Below, piece after piece: positions 34,317-41,865 of a DNA stretch of 48,388 nt. The stretch lies in NCBI RefSeq assembly GCF_022179725.1, contig NZ_BPRC01000032.1, positions 1 through 48,388 on the forward strand. Reading direction: 5' to 3'. A program made the position numbers and the translations under genes. The notes below the pieces were generated by a model. That model worked only from the letters and a program-made list of their open reading frames with translations. It made no database searches and had not been told where the DNA came from. Position 1 is the stretch's first letter, and each line of letters starts with the position of its first letter. Origin of the DNA: Methylorubrum aminovorans (GTDB taxonomy: Bacteria; Pseudomonadota; Alphaproteobacteria; Rhizobiales; Beijerinckiaceae).

Positions 34317-34495
34317 CGCTCTCGCATCCAAGCGAGGTGAGGACGAACGTGGATCGACGCATCGGCGAGACCGCACATATCGGCTGGCCGATCGACGGCC
34401 TGCGCGACACGATCTCACCGGTGAACGGCAGCGCCGACGCGTGGCCGCCGGGAAGGCTGTGCTCGGCTGGGTTCGCTCCGAGCATCGCACCGTGA
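34313..34495 (+). CDS. Possible small gene in the ABC operon
   Basis: This 60-residue frame starts at GTG 34313, overlapping the permease stop (GTGA) in the same way as the genes before it, and ends just before the PepSY gene. The sequence (TLSHPSEVRTNVDRRIG, then PGRLCSAGFAPSIAP) has no signal peptide or recognised domain. The overlap is the only positive evidence. Confidence 0.25.
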   Translation: MTLSHPSEVRTNVDRRIGETAHIGWPIDGLRDTISPVNGSADAWPPGRLCSAGFAPSIAP

Positions 34496-34503
34496 GGCAC
34501 ACG

Positions 34504-35964
34504 ATGCGAACGCTGCTGAAGCGCGGCAAGCGCTGGCTCTATCTCGCCCATCGCTGGCTCGGCATCCTGACCTGCCTGCTGTTCGTGACGTGGTTCGTGT
34601 CCGGCCTCGTCATGATGTACGTTGGCTTCCCGAGCCTGACGGAGACGGAGCGCCGGGGCAGCTTGCCGCGCCTCGTCTGGGATCAGGTCGTGGTAACGCC
34701 GCGCGAGGCGCTCGAAGCCACCGGTCAGACCCGCTTCCCCCGCGACCTGCGGCTGACAATGCTTGACCGCGAACCAGTCTACCGCATCGTGGGCTGGGAC
34801 GGCGGACAGGCGACCGTCTCGGCAGCCGAGCGGCGTCCGATCACCGGTGTCGATGCCGAGCAGGCCCTCTCCGTCGCACGGCACGATCGGCGTGCTCAGC
34901 AGCCCCAGCTCCTCGGGAAGGTCGATCGTGACCAGTGGTCGGTGACCGCACGCTACGATCCCCTGCGACCGTTCCACCTCATCACTCTTGGCGATCCAGA
35001 CCACACCCGCCTCTACGTCTCCGCCCGCACGGGCCAGATCGCCCTCGACACCACAGGCGGGGAGCGGTTCTGGAACTGGTTCGGCGCCATCCCACACTGG
35101 ATCTACTTGACGCCGCTGCGGGCGCAGGTCGAGATGTGGCGCGACGTGGTTCTCTGAGTCTCGGGCGTCGCGATCATCGGCGCGGTGACGGGTCTGTGGG
35201 TCGGACTGCTTCGTGTCCGGCTGCGCCGCCGCTATGCATCGGGCTCAGTCTCGCCCTACCGCGGCTGGGCGGCCTGGCACCATATCGGCGGCCTGCTCGG
35301 CGGTCTGACGCTGCTGACCTTCGTTGCCAGCGGCTGGTTATCGATGAACCCGAACCGCTGGTTCGGCCCGCGGGCGCCGAGCCAAGCCATGCTCGAGCGC
35401 TATGCCGGTGTTACAGCGCCTCGTTGGGATCTCGACCTCGCTGCCGTTCACGCCACCGCCTGCTCGGATGTCGTTGAAGTCAGGTTCGCTTGGCTCGGTG
35501 GCGAGCCGCAGGCAGTCCTGAGCTGTCAGGATGGTTCGACATTGGCATGCTGTTCCTGGGCGGCGCAGCCTGCACCCCCGGCGGTTTCTAGGCTCGCAAC
35601 CGCAGCTCAGCAGTTGCTGCCCGGCGCCCCGATCCGTGAAGCGGCGCTCCTGACCGAAGAGGACGCGTACTGGTACTCCCACCATCTCTAACGCCGCCTG
35701 CCGGTGTTGCGCGTGAAGTTCGCCGACCCAGACGCGACATGGTTCCACATCGATCCGACAACCGGCGAGGTGCTCAACCGGGCTGACCAATCCTCACGAA
35801 CTTACCGCTGGTTGTTCAACGCCCCGCACAGCTTTGACTTCCGGTTCCTGCTGCAGCGACGTCCAGTCTGGGACGCTGTGCTATGGCTGCTCTCGGCAGC
35901 CGGCCTGATCATCTCGGTGTCAGGCGTCGTGATCGGCTGGCGCCGTCTCAGCGGAGTCAGGTGA
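34504..35964 (+). pseudogene. PepSY-domain membrane protein broken by two in-frame stops
   Basis: One frame of 487 codons reads as a complete PepSY-associated membrane protein but carries TGA at 35155-35157 and TAA at 35689-35691. Before the first stop come WLYLAHRWLGILTCLLFVTW and HWIYLTPLRAQVEMWRDVVL; in-frame after it come VSGVAIIGAVTGLWVGLLRV, WAAWHHIGGLLGGLTLLTFV and SGWLSMNP. After the second come VLRVKFADPDATWFHIDPTT and AAGLIISVSGVVIGWRR. Reading frame and motifs are otherwise intact, so the damage is recent or the stops are sequencing errors. Its role would have been at the inner membrane with the receptor-ABC system. A truncated 217-residue product could still be made. Confidence 0.85.
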
Positions 35965-36107
35965 GGTCCATCCGCTCATCTACCGCCGACCAGGGATCGG
36001 TAGCAGTGTTGGTGCATGTCAGGAAAGAATTAAATTTTCATACACTCATGACCGTACGGCCAGAGGTCCGCTTCAGGTCAGCAGCGTGGATTGCAGGCAC
36101 GCGAATG

Positions 36108-36158
36108 GAATGTCCGAGAGGGGTCAGGAGTTCGCTCGCCGCTTGTTCGGCTGTGCAC
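36108..36158 (+). repeat. Dispersed repeat, copy B
   Basis: GAATGTCCG, GGGGTCAGGAGTTCG and CGCCGCTTGTTCGGCT appear in the same order as in copy A. The copy sits directly upstream of transposase debris, supporting a mobile-element origin. Confidence 0.6.
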
Positions 36159-36216
36159 CATTAACACGTTCGAGTTCGATCTTATGTCAGTCCGCTTACT
36201 AGGCGACTTCAGACAC

Positions 36217-36312
36217 ATGTCCTTGGCGCTGCGGGGCTGCCGGCGTCTGCTCCTGGGTGCCGGCTGCATCGGATTTGTCGCGGCGGCCTACAACCTCGTC
36301 ACGCTGCCCCCC
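36217..36312 (+). pseudogene. Transposase C-terminal remnant
   Basis: A short plus-strand frame reads MSLALRGCRRLLLGAGCIGF followed by VAAAYNLVTLP. The AAYNLV.LP ending is typical of the C-terminus of IS5-superfamily transposases. It breaks off exactly where the next insertion-sequence end begins (about 36313). The rest of the transposase is absent. Confidence 0.4.
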
Positions 36313-36316
36313 GCTA

Positions 36317-36481
36317 GGGCGTTTCTGCAAAGTCATTTAAGCCAGAGCATCGTCATGCCAAGCTTGACCATGGCGAGGTAGTTGGCTGCCCGTTTCTCAT
36401 AGCGGGTGGCGATGCGGCGGTACTGCTTGAGGTGGTTGATCAGCCGCTCGACCTTGTTGCGCTCCCAGTAGGTGGAGAAAT
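36317..36481 (-). mobile_element. Truncated IS5-family element, transposase C-terminus
   Basis: On the minus strand the frame reads FSTYWERNKVERLINHLKQY, then RRIATRYEKRAANYLAMVKL and ends in LWLK with stop 36335-36333. This is the C-terminus of an IS5-family (IS427-like) transposase, whose 'ERLIN.LKQ.RRIATRYEK' block is characteristic. The stop is followed by CTTTGCAGAAACGCCC, which looks like the element's terminal inverted repeat, so one real end is kept. The other side breaks at about 36481, next to the LuxR regulator. The element cannot move by itself. Confidence 0.8.
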
Positions 36482-36499
36482 CACAAGATAGGTGGCCTG

Positions 36500-37588
36500 T
36501 CACGCCCACGGCAGCGCCGCTCCCGAGAGCAGACTGACGAGCTCGGCCTGCCGGCTCACGCCTGTCTTGGCCATGACGCTCTTAAGCTGAGAGCGTACCG
36601 TCTGCGGTGACGTGCCGAACTCTGCCGCGATCTGTTCGACGGTGCGGCAGCCCGTAATGCTGCGCGCCACCCGCGCCTCAGCGGGTGTCAGATCAAACAG
36701 GCCTTCCAGCACCGACAGGCCGGGAAGTTGGGCCTGTGCCAGGGGGGTGATGACCACGACAGCGGAGGCCGCCGTGAACAGGTCCCGCGCGCTGCGCCTG
36801 ACCGGAAGAACATGGGCGACGGCGGGTGGCTCGGTCTCCCGGGCCGGGATGGGAATGGACCGCGTGCTCGACAGCGCGACCGCCGCTACAGCCTGCAGCG
36901 CCTCGGCCAGCAGGCGGTCGCCGGCCGGATCCGTGAGCCCGAAGCGGGGCCCGTCGCGTACGGTGGTGCCGAGGAGTGCCTCACAGCCCTGGTTCATCGC
37001 CAGGGCCTGTCCCTGACGGCCGAGGACGGCGGCCGGCAGACCGACCATCTGCAGCACATCGGCGGCAACCTGCACAGCCTGCAGACGCAGACGCGCCGCG
37101 AGCGTTGCCGCGCGTGCAAGGTGCGGCCGCATAACGTCGAGCCGTGCGATGACGTCGGCCGGGACTGGCCCATCCCTGTAGGCCCGCTCTACGTCGAAGA
37201 CGATCCGTTCGCCGCTCGGCACCGTGATGGCGGTCGCGGCACCCCAGCCGAACCCGCGCGGTCGCAGGAAGTCCGTGAACAGCAGGTTCGCGTCGAGCTC
37301 CTCGCGTGTGTACACGTCGAGGTCGGTCAGGAAGCCTGCATGCTGTTTGGCGAAGAGGCGGACAGGACGATCGTTGTGGGCGACCCAACCGCCGGCCATG
37401 AACTCGGTCATGTAGCCTTCGAGTTCGGGCGAAGCGACGTAGCGGAAGTCCTGCTTCTGGCTGGTGAACAGCAGAGCGCCGCCGCCCCCACCGAATTTGC
37501 CGATCTCGCTCAAGGTCGAAGGCCAGAGTTCGGGAACGGCTGCGGCTTCGTAGACGCGATCAACCAGTTCTTCGAGTTCGATCGACAT
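36500..37588 (-). CDS. LuxR-type HTH transcriptional regulator
   Basis: The protein has 362 residues. The C-terminal LuxR helix-turn-helix (about 298-355) has LTPAEARVARSITGCRTVEQ, then IAAEFGTSPQTVRSQLKSVM and AKTGVSRQAELVSLL. The N-terminal 200 residues (VDRVYEAAAVPELWPSTLSE, then GGGGGALLFTS) match the sensor region of a large alphaproteobacterial LuxR family in which ligands are mostly unknown; a PAS-like part follows (about 175-280). There is no receiver domain, so this is a one-component regulator. The IS5 fragment ends 19 bases beyond its stop codon; the C-terminus looks complete. Confidence 0.88.
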   Translation of the reverse strand: MSIELEELVDRVYEAAAVPELWPSTLSEIGKFGGGGGALLFTSQKQDFRYVASPELEGYMTEFMAGGWVAHNDRPVRLFAKQHAGFLTDLDVYTREELDANLLFTDFLRPRGFGWGAATAITVPSGERIVFDVERAYRDGPVPADVIARLDVMRPHLARAATLAARLRLQAVQVAADVLQMVGLPAAVLGRQGQALAMNQGCEALLGTTVRDGPRFGLTDPAGDRLLAEALQAVAAVALSSTRSIPIPARETEPPAVAHVLPVRRSARDLFTAASAVVVITPLAQAQLPGLSVLEGLFDLTPAEARVARSITGCRTVEQIAAEFGTSPQTVRSQLKSVMAKTGVSRQAELVSLLSGAALPWA

Positions 37589-38194
37589 TGCGCACCCTGG
37601 GGCTGCAACCTCGCTTAGGCCGGGCAGACACGCCTCTGCTGCCTAGCGCTGTCACTTTCATATCTACCCATCCCGCAAATGCGGTATGGCAGTGAAGCCA
37701 CAGTGCCGGTCAGATGGAGGCGCTTCCGCAGCAGATCGAAGTGGGAAACGCGTATATCTTCGGGGGGCGACCTCGGTCCCATTGACCCTGATGGCTGGGG
37801 GCAGGAGTTCGCACGCCGCTTGTTCGGCTTCGCGTTGATTTTGTTGAAAAACTCAGGCTCTGCACTTCATGCGTCATCTTAGGCTGAGCGCTATAGATGA
37901 TTTTTCTATACAATGAGATATATTCCCGCCACGAAGGCGGTTTATGATCGACTTGTTAGAAATATGTTCTCCGCCTAGCGCAGGTCGTGTTGCCGCCTAA
38001 GACCGGTCCCGAGTCTTTCAACGAAATCCGCCATAAGCGGCCTTTCAAACAGAGCCGTTAGAATGACCGCTCAGCCCCCGAGAACTGCCATTGGCATGGA
38101 ATGCTTAGTCCGGCGGTCACGACATATTGGCATACGGGTGCATTAGCGACCCTGCTTCATCGGCGTGAAACGATACAGCACAAACTCATTTGCA
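37589..38194. other. Intergenic region with dispersed repeat
   Basis: There are 606 bases without a supportable gene. It holds copy C of the dispersed repeat (37797-37854) and an AT-rich stretch around 37890-37965. The region upstream of the LuxR gene should contain its promoter, but no motif could be fixed. Confidence 0.5.
37797..37854 (+). repeat. Dispersed repeat, copy C (with 3' end)
   Basis: GGGGCAGGAGTTCGCACGCC, then GCTTGTTCGGCTTCGCG and ATTTTGTTGAAAAACTC. It shares the first part with copies A and B and the last part exactly with copy D at 48240-48295. The longest intact form in the window is the sum of these parts. Confidence 0.65.
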
Positions 38195-41100
38195 TCAGAA
38201 GGAAGATCTACCCACCTTTGTGCCAAAGGCAGAAGCCAGGTTGAATGGTGAGTGGGACGGGCGTCCGACGAAGTAGCCCTGCGCCTGCGACCAGCCATGC
38301 GTCCTCAACCAGGCGAGTTGCTCTGCTGTCTCGACGCCTTCGGCCGTTGTGACCATGGACAGCGCAGTGCCCATCTCACCCGCCGCACGGATGATTGCTT
38401 CCGACTGGGCCGAATGTCCGATGTCGTTGACGAAGCTGCGGTCGAGCTTGAGCTTGTCGAACGGGAAAAGGCGCAGGTACGACAGCGAGGAGTACCCAGT
38501 CCCAAAATCGTCGAGCGCGATGCGCACCCCAAGCCTTTTCAAGGCATGCAGCACACGCATGTTGTGTTCATTGTCGTGGAGCAGCACCGATTCCGTGATC
38601 TCAAGCTCAAGGCGAGCTGGGTCAAGACCTGATCGGGCAAGGGCTGCTGCCACTCGCAGCGGAAGGCTGTCGCGACGGAATTGGACTGCCGAGACATTGA
38701 CTGCGACGGAGACGTGGTCCGGCCACTCAACAGCCTGCCGACAGGCAGTCTCCAAAACCCAGTCGCCAATTGGGTCGATGAGGCCAGTTTCCTCGGCCAA
38801 TGGGATGAACTCCGCCGGGGATACGCTGCCTCTCTCAGGATGGGCCCAGCGGAGCAGGGCCTCGACGCAACCAGTACGACCGGAGCGGAGGTCTACTAGC
38901 GGCTGGTAGACGAGATGCAGCTCACGCCGCTCCAGAGCGACGCCAAGATCCCGCCTCATAGACTGCCGGGCCCGGATCTGCTCCAGCATGGTATCCTCGA
39001 ACAACCGCACGCGACCGCCACCATCCGCTTTCGCCCTGTAGAGTGCGATGTCGGCAGCCTTGAACAGTTCGTTCGTGGACCGGCAATCATTGCCGGCCAC
39101 GGCCACCCCGACGCTTGCGCCGAGGCGGATTATGTTGCCGTCGATATCAAATGGTGTCTTGAGGCAGGTGACCATCCTCCCGGCGAGCGCCAACGCCGCC
39201 TCCGTTCCCGCCGTCCCCACGACCGCAAACTCGTCGCCTCCGAGCCGGGCCAGCAGGCTTGCTTCACCCACAGACTTTTGAAGTCGAGTCGCGACGGCGC
39301 GCAGCAAGTCGTCGCCGACCGGATGCCCGAGGGTGTCGTTGACCTCCTTGAAGAGGTCGAGATCGAGCAGGAGGACGGCGACATCCTCGCCGCGCCGCGC
39401 CAGTGCATCCTCCAACATGTTGTTGAAGCTCGTGCGGTTGGACAGGCCCGTCAGTGGATCGTGATGAGCGAGATGGACGATCTCGTCGCGCGCACGGCGG
39501 GCATCGGTCACGTCCCGGAAGAAGAGAGAAACGCTGTCTCCTCCACTCGGGTAGGCGTGAACGTCCAGCCAGATGCCCGATCGCTCGGCAAACATCTCGA
39601 ATCTGACGGTTTGACCACGTTCAAGAACGGCTTCGAACCGCCCGAGGAGGTCAGTCGTCATGAACTCGGGATAGGCATCCCAGAGGCAGCCGCCGACCTC
39701 AAGCGTGCTCGTTCGGCTGACGAACGCCCTAGCGTGCGGGTTCATGTAGGTGACGTGGAACTTGCGGTCGACAACGATGACACTGTCGGTGGTACTCTCC
39801 AGCACGGCGGCAAGCCGGCCACGCATCGCATCGACCTCCTGCCGCATCCGCTCCTGTTCCGAGACGTCGCGCGAGATGGCGAGGATGTGCGTGATCGTGC
39901 CGTCCGCATCCCGGACAGGGTCTACCGAGACATCCCACCATGCATCCGACCCGTTCCTGTCCGGGCATCGGCACGAGAAGCGGTGTCCAGCGCCGGTCCG
40001 TGCAAGAGCTACAGCTTGTTCGACAAAAACCCGGTGGGATCTCGGCCAGCCATCGGTCCATGGGCGGCCGATGACCCGCTCGGCCACGTCCGGGCCCAAC
40101 CGCTCCGCCGCCCTTCGGCCGAGCGAGCGCACACAGCCGTCCAGATCAAGCACGGTAACGAAGTCCGGACTACCGTCGAGGACGCTGCGCGCGAAAACCT
40201 CGCTTCGCCGAAGCGCCTCTTCCGTGCTCCTGCGATCATGGATGTCTTCGAGTGTACCGTACCAGCGCACAACCGAGCCGTCTGCTGCCAACCTCGGCGC
40301 TGCGTAGGCGCGGAACCAGCGGTACACGCCCGACTGCAGTCTGACGCGGTACTCGATGTCGAGCGGATGTCGCTCTTCCAGTGCGCGGGTCCATCGGGCC
40401 ACCGTCGCCTGGAGATCGTCGGGATGGAGAGCTTTGCTCCAGCCGTGACCCAGGGTCTGTGCCGGGGTCATGCCAGTCAGCTTGATCCAGCGAGGACCCG
40501 CTTCGGTGATCCGCCCTTGTGCATCCGCCGTCCAGGGGATCTGGGGGCTCAACTCCACGGCATGGCGATAGTGATCCTCGCTCTCGCGGAGCGCCGCTTC
40601 GACGGCTTTTGCTTCCGTGACGTCGCAGAGGATCCCGACCATGCGCGGCGGCCGCCCAGCGACGGCGCCGATCGGACCGCCGCGGCTCGATAGGTGCCGC
40701 GTCCGTCCTCCGGCGTCGACGATGCGGATCTCCATGGCGAAGGGGCGGGCCTGCCCGACAGCTTCGATCGCAGCGTCGAGAAGATGGAGATCCTCGGGGA
40801 CGGTGCTTCGCCTGAACAGATCCGCCGCGTCGTGCCCAGCATCGGGCTCTACCCCCAGGAGCCGATAGAGGCCATCGGACCAGGTCAGCTCTCCGGTTGC
40901 GAGGTCGACTTCCCAGCTCCCCGAGACGGCGACGCTCTCCGCCTGCGAGAGAAGCGTGCGCTGCTTCAGCAGTTGCCCTTCCCACTCAGCCGTCTGTACC
41001 GCGATCCGCTTCAGTTCCTCTCGATCCGCTGCCGCCTCGACGTCCGTACGATGGCGAAGCAGCTCCGCCGTTGCCGCCTCGGCAAAGCGTGTCAGGATCG

Positions 41101-41548
41101 TGGCCTGATCCGGCCGGAATTCGCGCGGTGCGGTGTCGGCGATGCAGAGCGCACCGAGCCGGACGCCTTCTCCGAGCAGCAAGGGGGCACCAACATAGAA
41201 CCGGATGCGAGGTCCGTCCGTCACGAGCGGGTTTGTTGCGAAGCGCTCGTCCTGCGAAGTGTCGGAGACGACCAGTACGTCGTCGCTGCGCAGCGTATGG
41301 TCGCAGAGTGACTGCTCGCGTGGCATCTCACCCAGGACCACCCCGCACTGAGCCTTCGGCCACTGCTTGTCTTCATCGAGGATGGAGACGTATGCGATGG
41401 GCACGGCGAAGGTCTGGCGGGCGAGATCGCAGATGCGGTCGAGCGCTGGGGACGGCCCTATCGATTCAACGCCGAGCTCCCGAAGCCGGGCCACGCGCGC
41501 TTCTTCGGTGACATTGGCGGCGGGGCTGGGCATGACGTCCGGTTCCAT
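38195..41548 (-). CDS. GAF-multi-PAS-GGDEF-EAL cyclic-di-GMP signalling protein
   Basis: The protein has 1117 residues and is soluble. About residues 30-170 form a GAF domain of the shared subtype (DEDKQWPKAQCGV, PLVTDGPRIRFYVGAPL). About four PAS domains follow (200-670), for example DHYRHAVELSPQIPWTADAQ and DSVIVVDRKFHVTYMNPHA. GGDEF is at 770-774 (ARLGGDEFAVVG) and EAL at 896-898 (CVEALLRWAHPERG). EAL residues VAVNVS, LEITES, DDFGTGYSS, KLKLD, EGVET and QGY are kept. The I-site is absent (GEAS). It probably integrates several cytosolic cues to set c-di-GMP. The divergent neighbour at 41866 is another GGDEF-EAL protein. Confidence 0.93.
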   Translation of the reverse strand: MEPDVMPSPAANVTEEARVARLRELGVESIGPSPALDRICDLARQTFAVPIAYVSILDEDKQWPKAQCGVVLGEMPREQSLCDHTLRSDDVLVVSDTSQDERFATNPLVTDGPRIRFYVGAPLLLGEGVRLGALCIADTAPREFRPDQATILTRFAEAATAELLRHRTDVEAAADREELKRIAVQTAEWEGQLLKQRTLLSQAESVAVSGSWEVDLATGELTWSDGLYRLLGVEPDAGHDAADLFRRSTVPEDLHLLDAAIEAVGQARPFAMEIRIVDAGGRTRHLSSRGGPIGAVAGRPPRMVGILCDVTEAKAVEAALRESEDHYRHAVELSPQIPWTADAQGRITEAGPRWIKLTGMTPAQTLGHGWSKALHPDDLQATVARWTRALEERHPLDIEYRVRLQSGVYRWFRAYAAPRLAADGSVVRWYGTLEDIHDRRSTEEALRRSEVFARSVLDGSPDFVTVLDLDGCVRSLGRRAAERLGPDVAERVIGRPWTDGWPRSHRVFVEQAVALARTGAGHRFSCRCPDRNGSDAWWDVSVDPVRDADGTITHILAISRDVSEQERMRQEVDAMRGRLAAVLESTTDSVIVVDRKFHVTYMNPHARAFVSRTSTLEVGGCLWDAYPEFMTTDLLGRFEAVLERGQTVRFEMFAERSGIWLDVHAYPSGGDSVSLFFRDVTDARRARDEIVHLAHHDPLTGLSNRTSFNNMLEDALARRGEDVAVLLLDLDLFKEVNDTLGHPVGDDLLRAVATRLQKSVGEASLLARLGGDEFAVVGTAGTEAALALAGRMVTCLKTPFDIDGNIIRLGASVGVAVAGNDCRSTNELFKAADIALYRAKADGGGRVRLFEDTMLEQIRARQSMRRDLGVALERRELHLVYQPLVDLRSGRTGCVEALLRWAHPERGSVSPAEFIPLAEETGLIDPIGDWVLETACRQAVEWPDHVSVAVNVSAVQFRRDSLPLRVAAALARSGLDPARLELEITESVLLHDNEHNMRVLHALKRLGVRIALDDFGTGYSSLSYLRLFPFDKLKLDRSFVNDIGHSAQSEAIIRAAGEMGTALSMVTTAEGVETAEQLAWLRTHGWSQAQGYFVGRPSHSPFNLASAFGTKVGRSSF

Positions 41549-41865
41549 CGGTCGTAAGGCTCATCAGAACCTCGCTAAGGTTCCGTTACGCGGCGCTTCA
41601 TCGCCAATTGTCCGATTTCGCTGTCGATCCTCCCCAGCAAGCTTGCCGTGGGAATTCAATCATCGGGATGTCGATGGGGAAGTGCGTGACCGCTCCGCAT
41701 TCAGGGCCGCTGCGCGGGCCTGACCGCAATGGGCTAATCTCCTGCCGTCGGCGCGGCGGTTCCATGGCCTCTCGATCTGTGGATTCCTGTGCGGATTGCG
41801 CGCCATTAAATCGGCCTACACCGCCATGGCTCATCCTGGGGGCTCGAACGTCCCCGGGTGCACGC
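41549..41865. other. Divergent promoter region between two c-di-GMP genes
   Basis: These 317 bases should carry promoters for both GGDEF-EAL genes. The frame upstream of 41866 is open, but its translation shows no homology and is not counted as coding. No specific promoter or operator could be identified. Confidence 0.45.

Noticed and set aside
38915..40693. Plus-strand frame of 592 codons opposite the GAF-PAS-GGDEF-EAL gene
   Set aside because: Antisense to a gene with strong motifs; no independent evidence of coding.
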